From contig NC_010168.1 in the NCBI RefSeq assembly GCF_000018885.1, positions 1,550,001-1,614,000 on the forward strand: DNA of 64,000 bases, in the 5' to 3' direction. The notes under the pieces were generated by a model that saw nothing but the letters and a program-made list of their open reading frames with translations, did not search any database and was not told the origin of the DNA. A program made the position numbers and the translations under genes. This DNA is from Renibacterium salmoninarum ATCC 33209 (GTDB lineage Bacteria; Actinomycetota; Actinomycetes; Actinomycetales; Micrococcaceae). Shown here piece after piece: positions 8,939 to 16,192 of this stretch; within the stretch, counting starts at the first letter, position 1, and each line of letters begins with the position of its first letter.

Positions 8939-9011
8939 TGACCCCAGCGGGATTCGAACCCGCGTTACCGCCGTGAGAGGGCAGCGTACTAGGCCGCTAT
9001 ACGATGGGGCC
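8939..9011 (-). tRNA. tRNA-Glu (CTC)
   Basis: A 73-base cloverleaf on the - strand. The acceptor stem GGCCCCA pairs with TGGGGTC (one G-T pair), with discriminator A. The anticodon arm CTGCC-CTCTCAC-GGCGG gives anticodon CTC, and the T arm contains GGTTCGAATCC. No CCA is encoded. The 3' end lies against the terminator hairpin. Confidence 0.93.
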
Positions 9012-9105
9012 AGTACTTACTGATTTGCAGCTTTCAAAGCACAAAACAAGCTCATCAAGTAAAACATGAATGATAGGCTGCGCGCCAATCTGCCGCTTTT
9101 CAGCG

Positions 9106-9177
9106 CTGGGATACCAGGACTCGAACCTAGAATGTCGGTACCAGAAACCGATGTGTTGCCAATTACACCATATCCCA
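9106..9177 (-). tRNA. tRNA-Gln (CTG)
   Basis: A 72-base cloverleaf on the - strand. The acceptor stem is TGGGATA/TATCCCA with discriminator G; the anticodon arm TCGGT-TTCTGGT-ACCGA gives anticodon CTG; the T arm contains GGTTCGAGTCC. It lies upstream of tRNA-Glu in the same orientation, a usual actinobacterial Gln-Glu pair, probably co-transcribed. Confidence 0.93.
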
Positions 9178-9334
9178 ATGGGCTTGTTTGGCCTTCGTAG
9201 ATAGTCTGCAAGCCGCTCGAGCGCCGGGATATAACTTTACCTGAAAAGCGCGTTCCAGCCAAAACGGTGCCAATTATGGTTTTCCAAGCTGAGAATCCGG
9301 CGAAACACTCTGTGAATGCTTGACAGGAAGACCT

Positions 9335-9414
9335 TTACTTGCGGTAAGTTACCCCATAGTAACTTGATGCAACCCAGGTCACATCAAAATCAGTTTGTCC
9401 GAGGAAGTACTCCT
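9335..9414 (-). pseudogene. C-terminal gene fragment cut by IS copy 1
   Basis: Reading out of the IS right end on the - strand, an open frame continues for about 25 codons (EYFLGQTDFDVTW, then SSYYGVTYRK) and stops at 9335. It looks like the tail of a protein whose 5' part is gone. I do not recognise the family. The rest of 9178-9334 shows no gene. Confidence 0.4.
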
Positions 9415-9444
9415 TGAATCGCCCCGGTGTGTCCTGAGGGTTTC

Positions 9445-10335
9445 TCAGACGATGAGCCTGTCGGCGGCTGCCGTGCTCTGGTAGTGATTGTAGTAGTGGT
9501 TTTCTAGCTCTACTGGTGGGATGTCTCCGCAGTACTGGTAGAGCCTTCGGTGGTTGTACCAATCGGCCCATTCAGCGGTGCCGATTTCGACTTCTTCTAG
9601 AGTCCGCCAGGGCTTGCCGGGTTTGATCAGCTCGGTCTTATAAAGCCCGTTGATGGTTTCCGCCAAGACGTTGTCGTAACTATCACCCACAGAACCGATC
9701 GAGGGGCGGATACCGGTCTGGGCCAGGCGTTCGGTGAAGGCCAAGGAGGCGTATTGAGCCCCGGCATCGTGATGATGAATCACCCCGGAAATCTCAGCCC
9801 CGGCCCGTTCACGACTCCAGATTGCCTGATTAACTGCGTTGAGCACTAGCACGGTGTTCATAGAAGCACTCGCTGACCAGCCCAGGATCCTCCGAGAGTA
9901 GGCATCGATCACGAAGGCAACATAGACCCACCCGGACCAGGTCGAAACATAGGTGAAATCAGCTACCCATAGCCGATCCGGTGCCGTTGGTGTGAAATCA
10001 CGGCGGACCAAGTCCTTCGCTCGGGCTGCCTTCGAGTCTTTGATCGTGGTGCGTTTGACCTTGCCACGGACCGCACCCTGTATGCCAAGTAACCCCATGA
10101 GCCGTTCTACCGTGCACCTGGCCACCGGCACACCTTCACGGTTCATCGCCAACCAGACTTTCCTGGTGCCGTGCACCCCGTAATTAGCGGCATACACCTT
10201 CTGGATCACGGGCTTGAGCACCTCATCACGTTGTTCTCGGTGAGATCGTGTTTTATCCACCCATTCGTAGTACGTGGACGGGGTGGTCTTCACCCCGTCC
10301 CAGTAAGCACCTGGCAGATCGACTCGACACCCCAC
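9445..10335 (-). CDS. IS3-family transposase OrfB (DDE integrase), copy 1
   Basis: The catalytic transposase, 296 residues from a GTG. The rve/DDE core is complete: first Asp in WVADFTYVSTW, second Asp in HHHDAGAQYASL, and the Glu in DNVLAETINGLYKTELIK with its downstream Lys. It differs from copy 2 by a few residues (for example KTTPST against KTAPST, YGVHGT against YGVYGT, DNVLAE against DNALAE). The usual N-terminal helix-turn-helix segment (WGVESICQVLTG) is encoded just upstream but in another frame, in both copies, so the protein as annotated lacks its normal first 35 or so residues. Confidence 0.85.
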   Translation of the reverse strand: MGCRVDLPGAYWDGVKTTPSTYYEWVDKTRSHREQRDEVLKPVIQKVYAANYGVHGTRKVWLAMNREGVPVARCTVERLMGLLGIQGAVRGKVKRTTIKDSKAARAKDLVRRDFTPTAPDRLWVADFTYVSTWSGWVYVAFVIDAYSRRILGWSASASMNTVLVLNAVNQAIWSRERAGAEISGVIHHHDAGAQYASLAFTERLAQTGIRPSIGSVGDSYDNVLAETINGLYKTELIKPGKPWRTLEEVEIGTAEWADWYNHRRLYQYCGDIPPVELENHYYNHYQSTAAADRLIV

Positions 10336-10344
10336 CGCAATCCA

Positions 10345-10710
10345 TTATTCTCGCGGTGACCGGCATGGTCCTTGATGTATTTCACGATCAGTGTTGTGGC
10401 GGTCGAGTTCGGCCGCGAAAAAAGCTGAAGCACTCCGAAGGATCGCGTTCGCCCGTTTCAGCTCAGCGTTCTCACGCCGTAACCGTTTCAGCTCGGCCGA
10501 TTCCGTGCTCGTTGTTCCAGTTCTAGTACCAACATCGATCTCGGCTTGCCGGACCCATTTACGCACCGTTTCCGGCACACCCACACCCAAAAGCTGGGCA
10601 ACTTTTTGCATCGCCGCCCACGCCGAAGACGCACCCTCCATCTCCGCAACCATGCGCACCGTACGATCCTTCAACTCCTGCGGATACCGTGTCGTAGTTT
10701 TCCCTGCCAT
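10345..10710 (-). CDS. IS3-family transposase OrfA, copy 1
   Basis: The 121-residue DNA-binding component. An N-terminal helix-turn-helix (TRYPQELKDRTVRMV through VGVPETVRKWVRQAEI) precedes a leucine-zipper-like coiled coil (ELKRLRRENAELKRANAILRS), then SASAFFAAELDR. In the family OrfA ends soon after this point. Here the frame runs on through HNTDREIHQG to a TAA, suggesting a lost base near the end. Fusion with OrfB by ribosomal frameshifting is the family rule. Confidence 0.85.
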   Translation of the reverse strand: MAGKTTTRYPQELKDRTVRMVAEMEGASSAWAAMQKVAQLLGVGVPETVRKWVRQAEIDVGTRTGTTSTESAELKRLRRENAELKRANAILRSASAFFAAELDRHNTDREIHQGPCRSPRE

Positions 10711-10760
10711 GTCCTGATCCTCTCAAACAAGAAAGTCTCCGGACACACCGGGGCGATTCA

Positions 10761-11159
10761 GACAGACAGTTCAATCCGCCATCCAACGTGCTGGCCTATT
10801 GGATGCTAGATTTCGGTTCAGCTGGTCCAAGCGCAAAAAACACCGTCTATTTGGCCGCACATTCCTGGAATAACGGCTACGCCGCTTTCAATCGATTAAT
10901 GGACCAGAAGTCTGGAACATCCACCGCAAAACCGGGGCAAAAAGTACTCGTGAGCACCCCTGAGGGTGCTTTCAGCTACTCGGTGACCGCCGTCGCCGAT
11001 TATGCCAAATCGTCGATTTCCGCCGAGCCGGAGCTTTGGCAAGCGATTCCAGGACGATTGGTGTTGCTGACTTGCTTTCAGCTCAACGACGCCGGGGCCA
11101 ATCGCAACCTGGTCATCTACGCTCAGATCGATTCCAACTCAGCTAGCCCAGCCAAATGA
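10761..11159 (+). pseudogene. Class E-like sortase, N-terminus removed at the IS boundary
   Basis: Sortases join LPXTG-like proteins to the cell wall. The frame is open directly from the IS edge and reads NPPSNVLAYW, then NTVYLAAHSWNNGYAAFN with the catalytic His, LVLLTCFQLND with the catalytic Cys, and NRNLVIYAQ with the conserved Arg. All three catalytic residues remain, but the signal anchor and the first part of the beta-barrel are missing, so export is impossible as it stands. An internal GTG at 10788 could start only a truncated cytoplasmic product. It overlaps the PASTA gene by four bases, showing they were one operon. Confidence 0.8.
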
Positions 11160-12664
11160 CTGCCAGCGAAATGAGCACTGTCTACCGGACGCCTCCTACA
11201 CAGCTAGTGGGCATGCTACTCAACGGACGTTATGAACTCACCGAGTTCATCCGCTACGAGGGCACAATTCAGGTTTACCGCGGTTGGGACAGCTCGCTGT
11301 TCCGCGTAGTGCAGCTGCGTGTTTTGCCACCCACAAATAGCACTGAGGTGGCCAGTTTTAGGTCCGCAATCAAAGCGGCCGCCGAGTTGATGTTCCAGCA
11401 CACCGTGATGGTGTACGACGCCGGTGCCCAGAGCACCGCTGAAGGTCGATTCTGGTGGGCAGCCAGTGAATACTTCGAGGCCGATTTGCCGGCGAAACTT
11501 GGTGCTTCAGACGTACTGAATCTCGCCAGACAGCTGGCCAGCACAATGGCGCAAGCCCACGCTGCGAAGATCGTACACGGCAAGCTGAGCCCACATAATG
11601 TGCTGGTTGCCGCCGATTTGCAGCTCCGAATTGCCGGATTCGGCGAGGCTGAGTCCAAGTCATCAACGGCGGCAGACGTTCTGGGTTTCCAAACAGTACT
11701 GCGCCATTGGCTAGCTCGCTGCCCGGCACCCTCGCCATTACGACGTCGGTTGAGCCAAATTGCGGATCGCTGCGGTACCGGACTATTAGACTTCGAAGCA
11801 ATTGTGCGCAGTCTTGACGTGCCGTTGCGTCGGCCACCACGCACCGCGCCGTTACCCGTGATTGCGGCACCGGCTGCTGGCACAAGAGCAACTGGCACGC
11901 TGCCGGCCTTGGCCAACGCACCAAAGAAGCGAGCGCAGCAACGCAATAGCGCGATTGCAGTGCCAGGATTCGCCATCGTGATTCTGCTCGGACTGATTGC
12001 CGCAGTCTGGGGTCTGAGCACCCTCAATAGTGAACCCGCCGCAGCGCTAAGGATTCCCAGCGTCTACGGCCTAAGTCCTGACGAAACAAAAACCAAGCTG
12101 AGCACCGCTGGTTTTGAATTAGGTGGCCAACGCAGTGAGCCGTCGATGAGCGTGCCAGCTGGTCAAATTTTGAGCACTGATCCGGCATCCGGCCAACATG
12201 CAGACAGCGGCAGCTTCGTGGTTCTGGTGCTTTCGGCAGGTAAGCCAAAAGTTACCGTGCCACCCGCCGTCGGCAACAGCGCCCAAAAATTCAGCGCAAA
12301 GTTGGTGGCACTTGGCCTGCGCGTCAACGTCGTCGAGAAGGACGGGGCTGGCACTGCTGGAACGGTGCTCGGCGTCTCCCCCGCCGCGGGAAGCAGCGTG
12401 GAGGCGGAGTCGATTATTCAGGTCAGTGCGGCGTCGGGCTACCAAGCCGCGCCATCTGGGCTGGTGGGCAAAGCAAGCAAAGATGCGGTGGCTGCGCTAC
12501 ACGCTGCCGGTTTCACCGCCCAGATCGCTAAAGCCCCGGGCTTTGGCGCCACACCAGGAACCGTTCTAGCAATAGCCCCGAGCACGCGCGCCGCGGTCAA
12601 TCGTCACGATGAGTGTTGCCGGGGATCAATAAATACCAGGCACCGGCGGTGCGAATTATTTTAG
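11156..12664 (+). CDS. PASTA-domain pseudokinase (Stk-like), C-terminus frameshifted
   Basis: A membrane protein built like PknB: a kinase-fold cytoplasmic part (about 20-230), a Pro/Ala linker, one transmembrane helix (AIVILLGLIAAVWGL, about 270-285) and three external PASTA repeats starting at IPSVYGL, VTVPPAVG and APSGLVG. Kinase residues are lost: the ATP lysine position reads VQLRVL, the HRD motif is HGKLSPHN and DFG is GFGE, so catalysis is not expected. The last PASTA repeat should end IVTMSVAGDQ at 12632, which is present in another frame, so a small indel near 12595 changes the last residues. It overlaps the truncated sortase gene. It was possibly a cell-wall sensor or scaffold. Confidence 0.75.
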   Translation: MTASEMSTVYRTPPTQLVGMLLNGRYELTEFIRYEGTIQVYRGWDSSLFRVVQLRVLPPTNSTEVASFRSAIKAAAELMFQHTVMVYDAGAQSTAEGRFWWAASEYFEADLPAKLGASDVLNLARQLASTMAQAHAAKIVHGKLSPHNVLVAADLQLRIAGFGEAESKSSTAADVLGFQTVLRHWLARCPAPSPLRRRLSQIADRCGTGLLDFEAIVRSLDVPLRRPPRTAPLPVIAAPAAGTRATGTLPALANAPKKRAQQRNSAIAVPGFAIVILLGLIAAVWGLSTLNSEPAAALRIPSVYGLSPDETKTKLSTAGFELGGQRSEPSMSVPAGQILSTDPASGQHADSGSFVVLVLSAGKPKVTVPPAVGNSAQKFSAKLVALGLRVNVVEKDGAGTAGTVLGVSPAAGSSVEAESIIQVSAASGYQAAPSGLVGKASKDAVAALHAAGFTAQIAKAPGFGATPGTVLAIAPSTRAAVNRHDECCRGSINTRHRRCELF

Positions 12665-13125
12665 CGCGTGCCCCAGTTGTAGAGCTGTTTGTGCAACTTG
12701 AGATACATGAACGTCTCGGTTGAAACCACTTGCGGGGCCGAACGAAACCGCGTGAGCACGTCAAGCAGATGATCGTCGTCCTCGCACACCACTTCAACCA
12801 ACAAATCAAAATTGCCGGCCGTGATCACGATGTAGTCGACCTCTGGAAACTCTTCAAATCGTTCCGCGACAGTTTGTAGGTCCCCGGACACTCGAACGCC
12901 GATCATCGCTTGCCGAGCAAAGCCAACTTTGACCGGATCAGTGACCGCAACGATCTGTAAGAGCTTTGAATCGATGAGCCGCTTAACGCGTTGCCGAACC
13001 GCTGCCTCTGACAATCCCACCGAATCAGCAATCGCCGCATAAGGTTTGCGACCATCTGTTTGTAATTCTTCGATGATCCTTTTGGACACATTGTCCAAAA
13101 TTAGTGCCGGCTCAGGAGTGTTCAT
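12661..13125 (-). CDS. Lrp/AsnC-family regulator
   Basis: A 154-residue regulator: an N-terminal winged helix (SKRIIEELQTDGRKPYAAIADSVGLSEAAVRQRV, quoted here only as its region, residues 15-48) and a C-terminal RAM ligand-binding domain (FEEFPEVDYIVITAGNFDLL). It lies five bases after the class III aminotransferase in the same direction, so it probably senses an amino acid linked to that enzyme and controls the mmsA-aminotransferase operon. Intact, with an ATG start and an upstream purine-rich site. Confidence 0.88.
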   Translation of the reverse strand: MNTPEPALILDNVSKRIIEELQTDGRKPYAAIADSVGLSEAAVRQRVKRLIDSKLLQIVAVTDPVKVGFARQAMIGVRVSGDLQTVAERFEEFPEVDYIVITAGNFDLLVEVVCEDDDHLLDVLTRFRSAPQVVSTETFMYLKLHKQLYNWGTR

Positions 13126-13130
13126 GCTCC

Positions 13131-14516
13131 CTATTGTTCCTCGGCAGGCTCCGCATAGGAATCAGCAACCAATAAAGCTTCATCAATAATCGCTAGTCCA
13201 CGTCGCAAATCTTCTTCAGAAATGATCAATGGCGGCGCTACATGCACCCGGTTAAAGTGCGTGAAGGGCCACAGCCCGGCGGCTTTGCAGGCGGCTGCGA
13301 TCGCATTCATCGGAGCTGCTGCCTCGCCGGACGCGTTGAACGGGACCAAAGGCTCGCCAGAACTGCGATCACGAACCAACTCGATCGCCCAGAATAGTCC
13401 CAGTCCGCGAACCTCGCCAACACTCGGATGGACCTGGGCCCATCGCTCCAACTCCGGCCTGACTACCCGCTCACCCAGATCACGTACCCGCTCCGGAATC
13501 TGGTCACCAGCAAAAATATGCATGGTTTCGACGCCGACGGCACACGCTAGAGGATGCCCTGAGTAGGTCAGCCCGCCAGGGTAAGCGCGCTCGGCAAACG
13601 TCTCAGCGATGGCATCGGATATCAGCACCCCACCCAGCGGAACATAACCAGAGTTAATACCTTTGGCAAAGGTCAGCAAATCCGGCACGACGTCGAACGC
13701 GTCCACCGCGAACCACTCACCGATCCGGCCGAAGCCGACCATCACCTCATCGGCAATGTAAACCATCCCGTAGCGATCACAGATTTCGCGCACCCCTTGT
13801 AGGTACCCTGGCGGCGGGATAAATACGCCGTTAGTACCCACAACAGTTTCCAAAATGATGCCCGCAACCGTGCCGGGGCCCTCAAGTTGAATCACGGATT
13901 CCAAGTGTTCGAGCGCCCGTTGGGTCTCTTCTTCTAGTGAAGACGAGTGGAAGGCAGAGCGATACGGGTAGGGGCCAAAGAAGTGCACCACTGAAGCATC
14001 ACCGGGATCATTCGCCCAACGCCGCGGCTCGCCCGTCAAGCTCATCGCCGTCGTCGTGCCGCCGTGATAGCTGCGGTAGGCCGCAAGGATCTTGCGCTTT
14101 CCGGTATGTTGCCGCGCCATTCGCACGGCATGCTCGTTGGCATCAGCGCCACCGTTAGTGAAAAATACCTGGTTCAGCGACCCGGGCGCCCGTTCGGCTA
14201 AAAGCCGGGCCAGTTCCCCGCGCACATCATTGGCGAAAGCCGGTTGAATTGTGACGAGTTTATCTGCCTGACGTTTGATCGCCTCGATCAGCCGTGGGTG
14301 CTGATGGCCAAGGTTGAGATTAACAAGTTGCGAGGAAAAATCTAGGTAATGCTTCCCGTCGTAATCCCAGAATGTTGCGCCAGAACCGCCGGCCACCGGC
14401 AGCGGATCAATCTTGGCTTGGGCAGACCAGGAGTGGAAGACGTGGTTGCGGTCGTCGGCCTTGACTTGAGCTTTTGCTAGCTGCTGATCTTCGGGCTTTT
14501 GCGTTGATGTGCTCAC
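13131..14516 (-). CDS. Class III PLP-dependent aminotransferase (omega-amino acid:pyruvate type)
   Basis: A 461-residue fold-type I aminotransferase. It shows the FTNGGADANEHAVRMAR cofactor phosphate block, SYHGGTTTAMSLTG, the Asp pairing with the PLP nitrogen in YIADEVMVGFGRIG, and the Schiff-base lysine in LTFAKGINSGYVPLGG. It is divergently arranged with PucR and adjacent to an mmsA-type dehydrogenase. The pair would convert beta-alanine to malonate semialdehyde and then acetyl-CoA. GABA, taurine or another omega-amine could equally be the substrate; sequence alone does not decide. GTG start with GAGAGGA upstream. Intact. Confidence 0.82.
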   Translation of the reverse strand: MSTSTQKPEDQQLAKAQVKADDRNHVFHSWSAQAKIDPLPVAGGSGATFWDYDGKHYLDFSSQLVNLNLGHQHPRLIEAIKRQADKLVTIQPAFANDVRGELARLLAERAPGSLNQVFFTNGGADANEHAVRMARQHTGKRKILAAYRSYHGGTTTAMSLTGEPRRWANDPGDASVVHFFGPYPYRSAFHSSSLEEETQRALEHLESVIQLEGPGTVAGIILETVVGTNGVFIPPPGYLQGVREICDRYGMVYIADEVMVGFGRIGEWFAVDAFDVVPDLLTFAKGINSGYVPLGGVLISDAIAETFAERAYPGGLTYSGHPLACAVGVETMHIFAGDQIPERVRDLGERVVRPELERWAQVHPSVGEVRGLGLFWAIELVRDRSSGEPLVPFNASGEAAAPMNAIAAACKAAGLWPFTHFNRVHVAPPLIISEEDLRRGLAIIDEALLVADSYAEPAEEQ

Positions 14517-14528
14517 AGTTCGATCCTC

Positions 14529-16025
14529 TCAGTCATTGCTCGGAAAGCCTAGGTCAACACTCGAAGTGGCCGGATCTGGCCACCTGGTGGTAACCACTTT
14601 GGATCGAGTGTAAAAATGAATGCTCTCCGGCCCGTAAATATGAGAATCACCGAAGAGCGAGTCCTTCCAACCACCAAAGGAAAAGCTTCCAATCGGCACT
14701 GGAATCGGTACGTTGATCCCGACCATACCGGCTTCAATTTCGAACTCAAACTGCCGCGCGGCACCACCATCGCGGGTGAAAATCGCCACGCCGTTTCCAT
14801 ACTGATTCGCATTAACTAACTGCACCGCGTCTTCGAAGCTCTCCACCCGGACAACCGAAAGTACCGGCCCGAAAATCTCGTCCCGATAAGCCTTCATCTT
14901 GGGTGTCACGTGATCGAGCAAGCTAACTCCGAGGAAGAAGCCAGGTCCACTCGCCACTGGATCGGCCGTACCATCGACGACGACTACGGCGCCTTCAGCT
15001 GGTGCCCCGTGAACATAACTAGCCACTTTGTCCCGATGCTCGGCTGTGATGAGCGGGCCCATTTCCGAGCTAGTCTCGGTGCCCGGGCCAATAGTCAGCT
15101 TCGCGATTCGGTCCTGAATCGCAAGCACTAACGAGTCACCCACGCCACCGACTGCCACCAGAACACTCACGGCCATGCAGCGCTCGCCGGCTGATCCATA
15201 AGCGGCAGATACCGCAGCATCTGCCGCAGCAGCGATATCAGCATCCGGCAGCACCACCATGTGGTTCTTCGCACCGCCCAAAGCTTGCACTCGTTTGCCC
15301 TGCGCACTGGCGCGCTCATAAATCGACCGCGCGATCGGCGTCGATCCAACAAAGCTCACAGATCGCACCACCGGGCTAGCCAAAATGGCGTCCACTGCTT
15401 CTTTGTCGCCATTGACCACATTGAGTACGCCCGCTGGCAACCCCGCTTCAGTGAATAGCTCAGCCAGCAATAATGCCGCAGAAGGGTCCTTTTCGCTAGG
15501 TTTGAGCAGCACCGTATTTCCACAAGCAATCGCGTTGGAGACCATCCAGAGCGGAACCATGACCGGGAAGTTGAACGGCGTAACGCAGGCAACGACGCCC
15601 ACCGGTTGTTTAACCGAGTGCACATCCACCCCGGTAGCTACTTGCTCGCTGTAGTCACCCTTGAGATGTTGAATGAGCCCGGCTGCAAACTCAATATTTT
15701 CTAACCCTCGGGCTACTTCCCCAGCCGCGTCCGAAAGCACTTTGCCATGTTCCGCTGTCACAAGAGCGGCAAGCTCATCCCGGCGCTGCGTCACCAAGTG
15801 CCGGAGTTTGAAGAACACATCTGCCCGTTTAGTCAGCGAGGTAGCCCGCCAACCCGGCAATGCCTGCACGGCAGATTCGATGGCTTGATTCACACGTGCC
15901 GCGGAAGCAAAGCTCAGCTCATGTTGCGCCGCGCCGGTGGCTGGGTTGAATACCACTCCGGTTCGTTGCTCCGGCTCTTGCTTGTCAACTCGGAGTCCGT
16001 TGATGTAGTGACCAATCAGCGCCAT
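14529..16025 (-). CDS. mmsA: CoA-acylating (methyl)malonate-semialdehyde dehydrogenase, paralogue 1
   Basis: Oxidises methylmalonate or malonate semialdehyde to propionyl- or acetyl-CoA with NAD and CoA. The 498 residues contain VTPFNFPVMVPLWM, LKPSEKDPSA, GGAKNHMVVLPDAD and the catalytic cysteine in GSAGERCMAVSV, which is the MMSDH-specific form, then EIFGPVLSV and GSFSFGGWKDS. First gene of the operon with the aminotransferase and Lrp regulator, divergent from PucR. A second paralogue sits in the valine cluster at 59700-61199, so this one probably serves beta-alanine or a similar omega-amino acid. Intact. Confidence 0.9.
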   Translation of the reverse strand: MALIGHYINGLRVDKQEPEQRTGVVFNPATGAAQHELSFASAARVNQAIESAVQALPGWRATSLTKRADVFFKLRHLVTQRRDELAALVTAEHGKVLSDAAGEVARGLENIEFAAGLIQHLKGDYSEQVATGVDVHSVKQPVGVVACVTPFNFPVMVPLWMVSNAIACGNTVLLKPSEKDPSAALLLAELFTEAGLPAGVLNVVNGDKEAVDAILASPVVRSVSFVGSTPIARSIYERASAQGKRVQALGGAKNHMVVLPDADIAAAADAAVSAAYGSAGERCMAVSVLVAVGGVGDSLVLAIQDRIAKLTIGPGTETSSEMGPLITAEHRDKVASYVHGAPAEGAVVVVDGTADPVASGPGFFLGVSLLDHVTPKMKAYRDEIFGPVLSVVRVESFEDAVQLVNANQYGNGVAIFTRDGGAARQFEFEIEAGMVGINVPIPVPIGSFSFGGWKDSLFGDSHIYGPESIHFYTRSKVVTTRWPDPATSSVDLGFPSND

Positions 16026-16056
16026 GTTTCTCCTTATTCGGCATCATTTTCAACCC

Positions 16057-16170
16057 AGAACAAATCTGGCAAGACATTTTGTATGATTCGGTGTTTACTA
16101 TTTTCCCAGGGACATTTGTTCGTAAATAAGCAACATCTGTCGCTTTAGCGCCTGTTTTAGGACATTTTGT
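16057..16170. promoter_or_regulatory. Repeated GACATTTTGT motifs between mmsA and pucR
   Basis: GACATTTTGT occurs at 16073-16082 and 16161-16170, with a close variant GACATTTGTT at 16111-16120 and a degraded inverted form AGAACAAATCT at about 16057-16067. The set fills the 167-base divergent promoter. It is a candidate PucR operator array; binding is inferred from position and repetition only. Confidence 0.4.
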
Positions 16171-16192
16171 CTGCCTTTGAGGAAGGACCTTT

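Larger units (their letters stand above)
9415..10760 (-). mobile_element. IS3-family insertion sequence, copy 1 (IS994-like)
   Basis: A 1346-bp element bounded by inverted repeats starting TGAATCGCCCCGGTGTGTCC, about 24 bp, matching the second copy at 46592-47937 in length and nearly in sequence. It carries orfA and orfB on the - strand. The orfB-side repeat has one base different from copy 2 (TCCTGAG against TCCGGAG). The flanking triplets differ (tcct before, gaca after), so no target duplication is visible, and both neighbours are truncated genes. The IS994 name is from memory of the Renibacterium element. Confidence 0.88.

Noticed and set aside
9106..9414. IS insertion into the tRNA-Gln or tRNA-Glu gene
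   Set aside because: Both tRNAs are complete and the IS starts over 230 bases away; no tRNA 3' duplication that would mark an attachment site is visible.
9335..9571. A 78-aa ORF spanning the IS end and the flank
   Set aside because: It is a chance fusion of IS antisense sequence with a gene tail; only the part outside the IS is of interest.
9410..10765. Target site duplications at IS copy 1 or 2
   Set aside because: The three or four bases on each side do not match within a copy, nor crosswise between copies.
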